Assembly: GCF_900120005.1 (NCBI RefSeq)
Contig: NZ_LT635452.1
Location: 248,001-312,000, forward strand
Reading direction: 5' to 3'
Length of the DNA: 64,000 nt
Origin: Holdemania sp. Marseille-P2844
GTDB lineage: Bacteria; Bacillota_I; Bacilli_A; Erysipelotrichales; Erysipelotrichaceae
The notes under the pieces are model-generated. The model was not told the DNA's origin and searched no databases. It worked only from the letters and a program-made list of their open reading frames with translations. The position numbers and the translations under genes are program-made. Positions 54,964 to 63,929 of the stretch are shown piece by piece. Within the stretch, counting starts at the first letter, position 1; every line of letters begins with the position of its first letter.

Positions 54964-55335
54964 TTATTCTCCTGCTATCGTGTTATCCGCCGACTGGAAT
55001 TGTGATTCTGTCATGGCTTGGTTTGGTTTCGAGCGTTCTTCTATTTTTAACTGTTCCAGTTGTTGAAGACTGATCTTGGTGCAAAGCTGGATGAGCTGAT
55101 CATTACAATGATTTCTTAGCATTTCCCTTGCGGTTTCTAATCGTTGCTTTTCGATGCCTTGTTCAATGCCTTTCTCAATGCCTTCTGCCAAGCCTTCCCG
55201 TTTGCCTTCATAGCGCAGCTGCGCCATATCCATCAACCGGCGGTTATGCTCAAACGCCGCATCCCGCATTGCCGGATCACTGCTCATTCGCTTCATTACG
55301 CTGTCCGCCTCCTTAAAGATTTCCTGCCCGATCAA
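54964..55335 (-). pseudogene. Truncated duplicate of transposase-family gene 3' end
   Basis: The frame begins at a TTG without ribosome site and reads EIFKEADSVMKRMSSDPAMR through to LQQLEQLK, almost the same as the C-terminal third of the neighbouring full-length gene, but without its nuclease domain. It differs by lacking two of the four-residue GIEQ-type repeat units and in its last 25 residues. A partial tandem duplication, unlikely to be functional. Confidence 0.75.
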
Positions 55336-55386
55336 GGATTTAGATCATACTACTCATTAAACTTCATTTGGATCAGCTTCCTCTTT

Positions 55387-56415
55387 TTAGTCGCTTGTCC
55401 GATGGGATTTCTCCGAATCGTCCTCGGTTTGATTGAAACCGAAAACGATTTCTTTCTTTAACTGCTCCAGTTGTTGAAGACTGATCTTGGTGCAAAGCTG
55501 GATAAGCTGATCATTACAATGATTTCTCAACATTTCCCTTGCGGTTTCTAATCGTTGCTTTTCGATGCCTTGTTCGACACCTTGTTCAATGCCTTGTTTG
55601 ATGCCTTTCTCAATGCCTTCTGCCAAGCCTTCCCGTTTGCCTTCATAGCGCAGCTGCGCCATGTCCATCATCCGCCGGTTATGCTCAAACGCCGCATCCC
55701 GCATTGCCGGATCACTGCTCATTCTCTTCATTACGCTGTCCGCCTCCTTAAAGATTTCATCTTCTTCCACTAACCGGACTGCCACCGAATCACTGTGTTC
55801 CTCGTCATACCGTTCGAGAAACCAGCACCACTTTTCCGCCCGGCTCAGCTCTTCATAACTATGATTCATCTGAATTATCTTCTTCATCTCTATGATAACC
55901 ACCGTGATCAGATTTGTCAAGATGTCATGATCCAGGATCTCCGCTAACTGATAGACATGAATCGCTTTCTCCGGCTGATCTGCTTTCGCCGGAAAGTCGA
56001 AGTCCAGCAGAAACAGCTGATCCACCGGCGTCAGCGCAGTATACGCCAGGCCTTTGTTGTCCGGCCGGTTGACAAGCGTCGCGGCGTAATAAGCGCTGCG
56101 GTTGGGAATCTCCATCTTGTTGGAGCCGCACTGCATCTCAAAATCGATCAACCGGTCCGGCGTTAAGCGGGCGCAGATATCCAGACGGATATCCTTGGCC
56201 TGGAAGCCTTCGGTCAACAGCTCCGTGGAAGTCAAATCGACCTTATCCACGACATAATCCCGGATACTTTCGGTCAGATCCTTCACCAGCCGTTTCCCAA
56301 TCTTCGGATCATAAGTCATCAGGGATTTGAACACAAAGTCATTCGTACAGCGCAGCTTGTAGTTGGATGGAGCCTGAGGCTTGGAACGTTGCTTTTTCGC
56401 TTTTATTAAAGTCAT
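55387..56415 (-). CDS. PD-(D/E)XK nuclease family transposase (Rpn-like)
   Basis: 342 residues from ATG 56415 behind AAGGGAGGG; the frame upstream to 56487 has no site. Begins with YKLRCTNDFVFKSLM, then DIRLDICARL...LIDFEMQ, the PD-(D/E)XK-type active-site strands of this family, then WCWFLERYDEE. The C-terminal half has RYEGKREGLAEG and short tandem GI(E/K)(K/Q) repeats followed by a helix. Proteins of this group are common in gut Firmicutes as multicopy genes related to recombination-promoting nucleases; independent transposition is not proven. A partial duplicate lies downstream. Confidence 0.85.
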   Translation of the reverse strand: MTLIKAKKQRSKPQAPSNYKLRCTNDFVFKSLMTYDPKIGKRLVKDLTESIRDYVVDKVDLTSTELLTEGFQAKDIRLDICARLTPDRLIDFEMQCGSNKMEIPNRSAYYAATLVNRPDNKGLAYTALTPVDQLFLLDFDFPAKADQPEKAIHVYQLAEILDHDILTNLITVVIIEMKKIIQMNHSYEELSRAEKWCWFLERYDEEHSDSVAVRLVEEDEIFKEADSVMKRMSSDPAMRDAAFEHNRRMMDMAQLRYEGKREGLAEGIEKGIKQGIEQGVEQGIEKQRLETAREMLRNHCNDQLIQLCTKISLQQLEQLKKEIVFGFNQTEDDSEKSHRTSD

Positions 56416-56650
56416 AGGTTTTATCCCTCCCTTATACCTATTGCGCTTTTTTGCGAAAAGCCCCGCTATTTCTTCATTTTTCATCATTCTTTCACAGTAT
56501 GAAGGTTCTTTTTCACAAGCTGTAAGGTACGGATCCCGGATAGAAATCGAAAGACGAAATCAGTCTGTCAAAACAGCCCAAGATAAGAAAGCCTGAGGCG
56601 TAAAAAAAGAAGGTTGATCCAACCTTCTTGCTTTGATATTGAAATCTGAG

Positions 56651-57943
56651 CTATTCAGCCTGGGGTACAGGCATGGAAGCCGTGTCAGTTTCTGCTTTTT
56701 TCATATTTTCCCGCGCGATGGACAACATCAGCTTAATCCGATTTTCCTGATTGACCTGCGTTGCGCTTGGGTCATAATCAATCGCGACGATGTTGCAGTC
56801 CGGATCCTGTTCGCGGATTTTGCGGATCATGCCCTTGCCAACGATATGATTGGGCAGACAGCCAAACGGCTGGGTACAGATAATATTCTTAAATCCCGAT
56901 TTATTCAGTTCAACCATCTCGCCGGTCAATAACCAGCCCTCGCCCATCTTCGCGCCCAAACCGATAATCTGCTCGGCGCCTGCTTTCATTTCAGGGAATG
57001 AGCCTGGCACGTCAAAATCGGAATAAGTGCGGATCGCGTCGATCGTCATTTTCTCCAGTTTCAGCACCAGTGAATAGACGAAACTCATCAGCTGTTTTTT
57101 GACGAAACCGCCGCCGTACAGCTTGACGTCTTCAACGCCGTTGTAGACGCAGTACAACATGAACCCCATCATCCCCGGCAGCTTTACCTCACATTGCTGC
57201 TCCGCCAGAAACTTCTCCAGGCTGTTGTTGCCCAGCGGCGAATATTTAATATAGATTTCACCGACGATGCCGACTTTGACTAAGTCCCGTTTTTGCCGCT
57301 CAATCGCGGCGTAAGACATGACGATATCGCGCATATTGCGCTTCATATCGCCGATGGATAAGCCCTGACGGTGATCAAACTGACGGCTGAGGTCGTCGAT
57401 CCAGTGCTGGCAAAGCTGATCGGCAGTGCCGGATGCCACTTCATACGGCCGCACCTGATTGGTCAGATCCATTAACAGATCGCCATAGACCAGCGCGCAC
57501 AACATCTTCTGCAGCATCGACAGGCTTAATTTAAAACCCGGCTGGGAATCCAGTCCCGATAAATTCAGAGAAATAACCGGGACAAAACCGAGATCTGCTT
57601 TTTTCAAGGCTTTGCGAAGCAGATAAATATAATTGCTCGCACGGCAGCCGCCGCCGGTCTGCGTAATGATCAGTGCCGTTTTGTGAACGTCGTATTTTCC
57701 GCTTTTCAGCGCGTCGATCATCTGGCCGATGACCAGCAGTGCCGGATAACACGTGTCGTTATGGACATATTTCAGACCCTGCTCGACAACTGAAGGACCG
57801 GTGTTTTCCAACAGCTCGACGTTGTACCGGCTGTGGACCAGCACGTTGCGCAGCAGCTGAAAGTGGATCGGCGCCATCATCGGAATCAGGATCGTGTAAT
57901 CCTTCTGCATTTCTTTTGTGAATAAAACTTTATTGTCAGTCAT
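56651..57943 (-). CDS. 2-hydroxyacyl-CoA dehydratase activase-related protein, C-terminal part
   Basis: 430 residues. Cysteine-rich blocks YVHNDTCYPALLVIGQ, TQTGGGCRASNYIYLLR and IICTQPFGCLPNHIVGKGM are those of the C-terminal portion of large activase-type proteins. In many Firmicutes this portion is, to my knowledge, fused to the upstream ASKHA and DUF2229 portions in one protein of about 1,400 residues; 968 plus 430 gives that length. Here it is a separate gene whose ATG overlaps the upstream stop by 8 nt. Function of the family is unproven. Confidence 0.82.
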   Translation of the reverse strand: MTDNKVLFTKEMQKDYTILIPMMAPIHFQLLRNVLVHSRYNVELLENTGPSVVEQGLKYVHNDTCYPALLVIGQMIDALKSGKYDVHKTALIITQTGGGCRASNYIYLLRKALKKADLGFVPVISLNLSGLDSQPGFKLSLSMLQKMLCALVYGDLLMDLTNQVRPYEVASGTADQLCQHWIDDLSRQFDHRQGLSIGDMKRNMRDIVMSYAAIERQKRDLVKVGIVGEIYIKYSPLGNNSLEKFLAEQQCEVKLPGMMGFMLYCVYNGVEDVKLYGGGFVKKQLMSFVYSLVLKLEKMTIDAIRTYSDFDVPGSFPEMKAGAEQIIGLGAKMGEGWLLTGEMVELNKSGFKNIICTQPFGCLPNHIVGKGMIRKIREQDPDCNIVAIDYDPSATQVNQENRIKLMLSIARENMKKAETDTASMPVPQAE

Positions 57944-60842
57944 GATGTTCTTCCTCCTGCTTCAGCGCGGCGAACAGGGAACGCAGACGGATTTTGACCG
58001 CGCCCAGGTTAGTGATTTCGTCGATTTTGATCTGCGTGTAAATCTTGCCGTGTTCCTCAAGAATCTCCCGCACTTCGTCGGTTGTGATCGCGTCGACGCC
58101 GCAGCCGAAGGAAACCAGCTGCACCAGATTCATCTTTTCCTGCGTCGCAACATAGCGGGCTGCGGCATACAGCCGGGAGTGATACGTCCATTGGTTCCAG
58201 ACGCCCAGCTCCTTCTTGCCGACTTCCTCGTTGATGACATCCTCGCTGATGACCGCCGCGCCGTAGCTGGTGATCAGTTTGTCGATGTCATGGGAAACCA
58301 GAGGATCGGCATGATACGGCCGGCCCGCCAGCACGATGATCTGACGGTCGTCCAGCTGGGCCTGCGTGATGATTTCCTGACCCTTTTGCCGGATTGTTTC
58401 CAGATGCTGATCATTTGCCTCATACGCCTTCTTGCTGGCCTTGATCACCTCGCGCAGACCGACGCGGAAGTGCTGGTTCAGAATCTTATGAACCTTGATC
58501 GGGAAATTTTTCTGACGATGGATGCCGACATAATCGTAGATGAAATCGCATTGCGTCACCTGCTGCATATTGGCGGCGATGACTTCCGGATAGTAAGCGA
58601 CGACCGGACAGTTATAATTGTTGTCGGCATTTTTTTCACGCATGTTGTAGGTCATGCACGGATAGAAAATCGCCGGGATCTGTTGGTCGAGCAGCGATTG
58701 GATCGCAGCGTGAACCAGCTTGGCGGGAAAACAGATTGTGTCGGAAGGAATTGAGTTCTGCGCTTTCTGGTATTTTTCCAGCGAAGCGAAGCCGGAGGTG
58801 ACGACCTCGAAGCCCAGCTCCGTGAAGAAGGTGTGCCAGAATGGAAGCAGCTCCATCATATTTAAGGCTAACGGCAGGCCGATTTTCCCCCGCGGCCCGG
58901 GAACCGGCTTATACTGACTTAACAGCTCGCGCTTGACGGCGTAGATATTCAAGTCCTGAGACGTGCTTTTTTTCGTAACCGGGCGTTCGCAGCGGTTGCC
59001 GCCGATATATTTGCGGCCATCGGAAAACTGGTTGACGGTCAGCCGGCAATGGTTGTTGCACAAACCGCACTGGACATAGCGGATCTCGTTGTGGAAATGT
59101 TCCAGCTGGTCGAGATTTAACAGCGACGACGCATCCGGGCAATGGCGCAGGGCGTGCAGCGCGCAGCCGTAAGCGCCCATCAGGCCGGCGATATTCGGCC
59201 GGATAACCTCGGTGTCGAGTTCCTGCTCGAAGGCCCGCAGCACCGCGTCGTTGTAGAAGGTGCCGCCCTGGGTGATGATGTGTTTGCCCAAAGACTTTGC
59301 GTCAGCGGTCCGGATAACCTTATATAAAGCGTTTTTAACGACGCTGATCGACAGGCCCGCGGAGATTTCGTCAATCGTTGCGCCGTCCTTCTGCGCCTGC
59401 TTGACTGAGGAATTCATGAAGACTGTGCAGCGGCTGCCCAGATCGACCGGATGTTTGGCGAACAGGCCGAGCCGCGAGAAATCCTCAATTTCATAGCCCA
59501 GCGCGTTGGCGAAGGTCTGCAGGAAGCTGCCGCAGCCGCTGGAACAGGCTTCGTTAAGGAAGATGTTGTCGATCGTGCCGTTATGAATTTTAAAGCATTT
59601 GATATCCTGACCGCCGATGTCGATGATGAAATCGACGTCCGGCATATATTTGCGGCTGGCGGTGAAATGCGCCATCGTTTCCACGATGCCGGCATCGACG
59701 CCGAAGGCGCTGCGGATCAGATCTTCGCCATAACCGGTGACGCAGCTGGACACGATTTCCATCCGCGGGTTGGCGCGCATCAATTCGATCAGCGCTTCCC
59801 GGACCAGCTGCAGCGCGTTGCCCTGATTGGGCTGATACATCGAATACAGGATTTCTTCCTGCTCGTTGATCAGCACCATTTTGACCGTCGTGCTGCCGGC
59901 GTCAATGCCCAAAGCGCAGCGGCCGATAATTTCTTTCGGTTCATGAACCCGGACCTGATTGCGCTGATGCCGCTCGCTGAACCGGCGGTATTCGTCCTCA
60001 TCCGCAAACAACGGCGGCAGGGAACGCACAAAGCTGGACGCGTCCATCGTCTGCAGCTGTTCGATCGCGTCGGCGAAATTCACCGGATCTTCCGCTAATA
60101 ACGCGGTGCCGATCGCGACGTAATACAGGCTGTTTTCCGGACAGACGCCGGTGAGCTTCAATGTTTTATCAAACGCCGCGCGCAGTTCGCTGTTGAAGGT
60201 CAGCGGTCCGCCCAGATAGACGACGCGGCCTTCGATTTTACGCCCCTGCGCCAGTCCCTGGATCGTCTGATTGACGACCGCCTGATAAATACTGGCAGCC
60301 AGATCTTCTTTATCCGCGCCCTGGTTGATCAGCGGCTGGATATCCGACTTGGCGAACACGCCGCAGCGGGAGGCGATCGTGTAGAGTTTTTCCGCCTGTT
60401 TGGCGGCTTCGTTCATTTCTTCCGCGCTTAAGTTTAAAAGCGTGGCCATCTGGTCGATAAACGCTCCGGTGCCGCCAGCGCAGGTGCCATTCATCCGGAC
60501 TTCCAGACCGCCGCTGAGAAACAAAATCTTCGCGTCTTCGCCGCCCAGCTCGATGATGCAGTCGACCTCCTCGAGTCTTTTCGTCGCGGCGATCCGGGTC
60601 GCGTACACTTCCTGCACAAACGGCAGGCTGCATTTTTCCTGCAGGCCCATCGCGGCGGAGCCCGATACTGCTAACGCCATGGCCGGCTGATTGTATTTGG
60701 CGGATACTTTCTGCAGCACCTCGATCAGCTTTTCCGTGATCTGGCAGCTGTGCCGCTGATAATCCTGATCAATGCAGCGTCCCGCGTCATCCAGGACGAC
60801 ATATTTGATCGTCGTCGAACCAATATCTATTCCTAATCGCAT
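57936..60842 (-). CDS. Acyl-CoA dehydratase activase-like protein (two ASKHA domains plus DUF2229)
   Basis: 968 residues behind CAGGGGGAC. Two BcrAD/BadFG-type ATPase domains: LGIDIGSTTIKYVVLDD at residue 3 and CALGIDAGSTTVKMVLINE near 308, with cluster or loop motifs MNGTCAGGTGAFIDQ, ASRCGVFAKSD and EACSSGCGSFLQTF. A DUF2229 region follows, with PVPGPRGKIGLPLALNMM and SIPSDTICFPAKLVHAAI. By analogy with the activator of 2-hydroxyglutaryl-CoA dehydratase it may drive ATP-dependent electron transfer, but no dehydratase subunits are next to it. Start overlaps the MarR stop by 10 nt; end overlaps the next gene by 8 nt. Confidence 0.88.
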   Translation of the reverse strand: MRLGIDIGSTTIKYVVLDDAGRCIDQDYQRHSCQITEKLIEVLQKVSAKYNQPAMALAVSGSAAMGLQEKCSLPFVQEVYATRIAATKRLEEVDCIIELGGEDAKILFLSGGLEVRMNGTCAGGTGAFIDQMATLLNLSAEEMNEAAKQAEKLYTIASRCGVFAKSDIQPLINQGADKEDLAASIYQAVVNQTIQGLAQGRKIEGRVVYLGGPLTFNSELRAAFDKTLKLTGVCPENSLYYVAIGTALLAEDPVNFADAIEQLQTMDASSFVRSLPPLFADEDEYRRFSERHQRNQVRVHEPKEIIGRCALGIDAGSTTVKMVLINEQEEILYSMYQPNQGNALQLVREALIELMRANPRMEIVSSCVTGYGEDLIRSAFGVDAGIVETMAHFTASRKYMPDVDFIIDIGGQDIKCFKIHNGTIDNIFLNEACSSGCGSFLQTFANALGYEIEDFSRLGLFAKHPVDLGSRCTVFMNSSVKQAQKDGATIDEISAGLSISVVKNALYKVIRTADAKSLGKHIITQGGTFYNDAVLRAFEQELDTEVIRPNIAGLMGAYGCALHALRHCPDASSLLNLDQLEHFHNEIRYVQCGLCNNHCRLTVNQFSDGRKYIGGNRCERPVTKKSTSQDLNIYAVKRELLSQYKPVPGPRGKIGLPLALNMMELLPFWHTFFTELGFEVVTSGFASLEKYQKAQNSIPSDTICFPAKLVHAAIQSLLDQQIPAIFYPCMTYNMREKNADNNYNCPVVAYYPEVIAANMQQVTQCDFIYDYVGIHRQKNFPIKVHKILNQHFRVGLREVIKASKKAYEANDQHLETIRQKGQEIITQAQLDDRQIIVLAGRPYHADPLVSHDIDKLITSYGAAVISEDVINEEVGKKELGVWNQWTYHSRLYAAARYVATQEKMNLVQLVSFGCGVDAITTDEVREILEEHGKIYTQIKIDEITNLGAVKIRLRSLFAALKQEEEHHD

Positions 60843-61291
60843 GCTTTGTCCCCCTGATTCTGTTTCATCATAACGGCGTTTAACAACCGCAGTCCCTCCA
60901 TTATCTTATCCATATTTTCGGGATCGGTGTATTCCAGCCGGCGCCGGATCATTTCATTAACGTTTTCCTGAACCTGATGGATCAGCTCGTGACTTTTGGC
61001 GGTGTTGATCAAAATCACGCTGCGCTGATCCTGCGGATCCCGTTTTCGCTTTAAGAAGCCGCTTTTCTCCAGCCGCTGCGCAATCAGGCAGAGATTGCTG
61101 GTAGTCATGCCCAGCCGCTGCGCCAGAAGGCTGAGTGTGACCGGACCATTTCGTTCAATTTCCGAAAGAACCATCGCCTGCGGGCGTGTTAAACCGTAGG
61201 GCGAGTAGAACTGATTCAATACATGATTCATGTGATTGTTCACGCTTCGTACAAGATTCATAAGCTCATTTTCATCAGCTTCATAGTGCAT
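60833..61291 (-). CDS. MarR family transcriptional regulator
   Basis: 152 residues from ATG 61291. Winged helix includes GPVTLSLLAQRLGMTTSNLC and EKSGFLKRKRDPQDQRSVIL. First gene of a three-gene overlapping unit with the split activase, so it probably controls that operon and itself. Confidence 0.92.
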   Translation of the reverse strand: MHYEADENELMNLVRSVNNHMNHVLNQFYSPYGLTRPQAMVLSEIERNGPVTLSLLAQRLGMTTSNLCLIAQRLEKSGFLKRKRDPQDQRSVILINTAKSHELIHQVQENVNEMIRRRLEYTDPENMDKIMEGLRLLNAVMMKQNQGDKACD

Positions 61292-61330
61292 ACACCATCA
61301 TCTCCAATTCAATTCTTAATTCTTGAATAA

Positions 61331-61370
61331 TTAATGCATTAAATATTAACCGTTTAAATAAAAAAGTCAA
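61331..61370 (-). promoter_or_regulatory. Promoter and palindrome before MarR-activase operon
   Basis: Minus strand TTGACT (61365-61370), 16-bp spacer, TAATAT (61343-61348); a perfect 12-bp palindrome TTAATGCATTAA (61331-61342) lies just downstream as a candidate operator. Confidence 0.55.
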
Positions 61371-61442
61371 TTCGATTGACTGAAATTCTTTTTCTTTTCA
61401 TCTTATTTTCACTTTCAAAATTCTATTTGCCGGGGAATTTGA

Positions 61443-61448
61443 TATAAT
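61443..61448 (+). promoter_or_regulatory. Extended -10 before DUF1349-pepT
   Basis: TTTGATATAAT, with TATAAT at 61443-61448 and TG one base upstream; -35 weak. Confidence 0.5.
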
Positions 61449-61471
61449 AAAAACAGTTAGGAAGGATAAGT

Positions 61472-62071
61472 ATGAAAAAACGGCTGGATACTTCGCTGCT
61501 GGTCTGGATGAACCGTCCGTCCCTTTGGACGATCGGGCGCAGCCGGATCATCTTCAGCACAGAACCGGCGACGGATTTCTGGATCAACCAGGCCCGTCAG
61601 CTGAATAAATTCAACGGGCACGCGCTCTTGCTTCCAATCCGTCAGGATTTTACGCTGACGGTGACGATTCGCGCGCAGCTGCATGAAGTTTATGATCAGC
61701 TGGGGATTTTTGTCATGAGCGATCCTTCCTGCTGGTGCAAGGCGGGAATTGAATATCGCGATGAACAAGCGTCATCGGTCTGTTCGACGGTGACTTACGG
61801 CGGTTTCTCTGACTGGGCCGGCATGCCGATTTCCAGCGGCATTCATACGCTGACGCTGCGGCTGCACCGGTGGCAGAATGAATTCCGCGTCGAATTTTCG
61901 TTTAATGGCCAGAAATTCAAATGGCTGCGGGAGTTTGCGCTGCCGTTGACCGAGGGTGTCGCGCAGGTTGGGTTTTATGCCTGCAGTCCCAAGAATTCGA
62001 CGTTTGACGCTGAGTTTTTTGATATGATGATTGAAAGCCTGCAATGGGAAGAAAAGAGGAATAAATTATGA
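61472..62071 (+). CDS. DUF1349 family protein
   Basis: 199 residues behind TAGGAAGG. Beta-rich protein with the features of DUF1349, a concanavalin-A-like lectin/glucanase fold: TEPATDFWINQ, DQLGIFVMSDPSCWCKAGIEY and FKWLREFALP. No signal peptide. Related to yeast YesU-like and Regulator-of-CcpA-unrelated cytosolic proteins of unknown activity; carbohydrate binding is only a guess. Stop overlaps pepT as ATGA. Confidence 0.82.
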   Translation: MKKRLDTSLLVWMNRPSLWTIGRSRIIFSTEPATDFWINQARQLNKFNGHALLLPIRQDFTLTVTIRAQLHEVYDQLGIFVMSDPSCWCKAGIEYRDEQASSVCSTVTYGGFSDWAGMPISSGIHTLTLRLHRWQNEFRVEFSFNGQKFKWLREFALPLTEGVAQVGFYACSPKNSTFDAEFFDMMIESLQWEEKRNKL

Positions 62072-63288
62072 CCCCAGAAGAGCGTTTAATTCGCTATGCG
62101 AAAATCAACACGGTTTCGGATCCGGAAAGTCCGACCGTCCCCAGCTCAGCCTGTCAGCTGGATCTGTTAAAGGTATTGAAAGAAGAAATGGAACAGCTGG
62201 GTATCCAGGAGGTTCGGGAGGATCAGGGCTATCTGTACGGCAGGATCCCGTCAAATCTGGACTATGAGGTTCCAACCGTCGGCTTTATCGCGCACATGGA
62301 CACCGCGCCGGATTTCTGCGGCGAAGGCGTCAATCCGCGGATCATTCCTCAGTACGATGGCAAGGATATCGCGCTGAACGACAAGATTACGCTGAAGGTC
62401 AGCGATTTTCCGAATATGGCGCGATATACGGGACAGGATCTGATCGTCACCGACGGCAATACGCTGCTGGGGGCGGACGATAAAGCGGGCATCGCAGATA
62501 TTCTGACGATGGCGGAAACGCTGCTGACGCACCCGGAGATCAAGCATGGCGAGATCCGGATCGGCTTTACGCCGGATGAGGAAATCGGGCGCGGCGCGGA
62601 TTTGTTCGACGTTGCGAATTTCCACGCGGATTTCGCGTATACGGTCGACGGCGGCGAGATGGAAGCGATCAGTGATGAAACGTTCAATGCGGCCAGCGCG
62701 AAGGTCACGGTTCAGGGTTTCTCGATCCATCCGGGCAGCGCGAAGCACAAGATGATCAATTCTCTGAACGTCGCGATGGAATTCCACGCGATGCTGCCGG
62801 TGTTCAACCGTCCTGAATATACCGAGGGTACCGAAGGTTTTAATCATCTGAACAATATGGAGGGCAATGTTGAACAGACGGTGATGGAATATATCATCCG
62901 CAATCATGACAGCGAGCAGTTCCAGGCGCAGATGGCGATGATGAAGGCGGCGGAGACGTATATGAATCAGAAATACGGACAGCCGCTGGTACAGGTGGAG
63001 ATCAAGGAATCGTATCGGAATATGAAGGAAATCCTGAAGGATCAGGAATGGATTGTAGATCTGGCAAAGCAGGCGATCACGGAAGCAGGGTTGCAGCCAT
63101 GGGTGGAAAAAGTCCGCGGCGGCACCGATGGAGCGCGGCTGACGTTCATGGGGCTGCCATGTCCGAACTTGGGCACGGGCGGGGCGAACTGCCATGGCCG
63201 TTACGAGGTATGCAGCGTGCAGGAGATGCACAAGGTGGTTGAGATTCTGCTGAACATCGTAAAAGCGACGACGAATTTGAAGAAATAG
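62068..63288 (+). CDS. pepT: Peptidase T (tripeptide aminopeptidase)
   Basis: 406 residues. M20 metallopeptidase with FIAHMDTAPDFCG (first metal His and catalytic Asp), LLGADDKAGIADIL (bridging Asp), GFTPDEEIGRGADLFD (catalytic Glu) and TVDGGEMEAI, then the dimerisation domain, ending at TGGANCHGRYEVC with a late metal His. Removes the N-terminal residue of tripeptides. Confidence 0.95.
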   Translation: MTPEERLIRYAKINTVSDPESPTVPSSACQLDLLKVLKEEMEQLGIQEVREDQGYLYGRIPSNLDYEVPTVGFIAHMDTAPDFCGEGVNPRIIPQYDGKDIALNDKITLKVSDFPNMARYTGQDLIVTDGNTLLGADDKAGIADILTMAETLLTHPEIKHGEIRIGFTPDEEIGRGADLFDVANFHADFAYTVDGGEMEAISDETFNAASAKVTVQGFSIHPGSAKHKMINSLNVAMEFHAMLPVFNRPEYTEGTEGFNHLNNMEGNVEQTVMEYIIRNHDSEQFQAQMAMMKAAETYMNQKYGQPLVQVEIKESYRNMKEILKDQEWIVDLAKQAITEAGLQPWVEKVRGGTDGARLTFMGLPCPNLGTGGANCHGRYEVCSVQEMHKVVEILLNIVKATTNLKK

Positions 63289-63299
63289 AAAATGAAAAG

Positions 63300-63328
63300 G
63301 CTGAACTGGAATAGTTCAGCTTTGTTTG
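63300..63328 (+). terminator. pepT terminator
   Basis: 7-bp stem GCTGAAC / GTTCAGC then TTTGTTTG. Confidence 0.65.
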
Positions 63329-63378
63329 TCTTTTGAAACTAGTTTACAGATCTGCCTGTTCTGACAACGATAAAAATA

Positions 63379-63428
63379 AAACAGGAAGTCAATCTGACCG
63401 CTGAGGCAGACGTGGACTTCCTGTTTTT
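63379..63428. terminator. Bidirectional terminator between pepT and GNAT gene
   Basis: Perfect 12-bp stem AAACAGGAAGTC / GACTTCCTGTTT with T-runs on both strands. Confidence 0.88.
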
Positions 63429-63446
63429 CTGGAGCTTTATCTTCTT

Positions 63447-63929
63447 TTACAATTTCTTTTCAAACAGGATGAAGTCAGTATCGTACATTCGGCAGCTGCC
63501 TTTCTCCTGAAAATCAGCGCCGCGATACAAGGCCAGGGTCGGTGCGTTTTCTTTGGCCGCTAACAACTGAATTCCATCAGCGCCCCGTTTGCGTACTTCT
63601 TCTATTAAACCTTGCAGCAGGAGCTTGCCATATCCCTGCCCCTGAAACTGCGGATCTACGGCTAAACGGCTTAATTCCAGAGGGTGAAGCAAAGCCGTGC
63701 GGTATTCTAAATCTTTCAGTTCATCCGCCGGCGTGATCGCACCCGCCGCGACGATCTCGCCCTGTTCGTTTTTCAACGTCATTAACCCCTGACGATGATA
63801 ATCTTGTTCCACAAAATCTCGGGTTGGGTATTCGTCATCCCAACTGCCGCGGCTTGTTTGAACACAACGTCGATACAGCTGGTAAATAAGATCGATTTCT
63901 TCTTCGAAAGCGGCTTGAAAAGTAAGCAT
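63447..63929 (-). CDS. GNAT family N-acetyltransferase
   Basis: 160 residues behind AAGGAGAACG. GNAT landmarks are ELSRLAVDPQFQGQGYGKLL, the acetyl-CoA pyrophosphate loop near residue 98, and KENAPTLALYRGADFQEKG. The acceptor substrate is unknown. Monocistronic. Confidence 0.87.
   Translation of the reverse strand: MLTFQAAFEEEIDLIYQLYRRCVQTSRGSWDDEYPTRDFVEQDYHRQGLMTLKNEQGEIVAAGAITPADELKDLEYRTALLHPLELSRLAVDPQFQGQGYGKLLLQGLIEEVRKRGADGIQLLAAKENAPTLALYRGADFQEKGSCRMYDTDFILFEKKL

Noticed and set aside
55550-55625. Short repeats resembling a CRISPR or VNTR array
   Set aside because: They are in-frame 12-bp coding repeats (GIEQ-type) of the transposase-family protein; no spacers.
57918-58754. Plus-strand frame of 278 codons
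   Set aside because: Antisense to the activase gene; no ribosome site or recognisable domain.
62251-63231. Minus-strand frame of 326 codons
   Set aside because: Antisense shadow of pepT.
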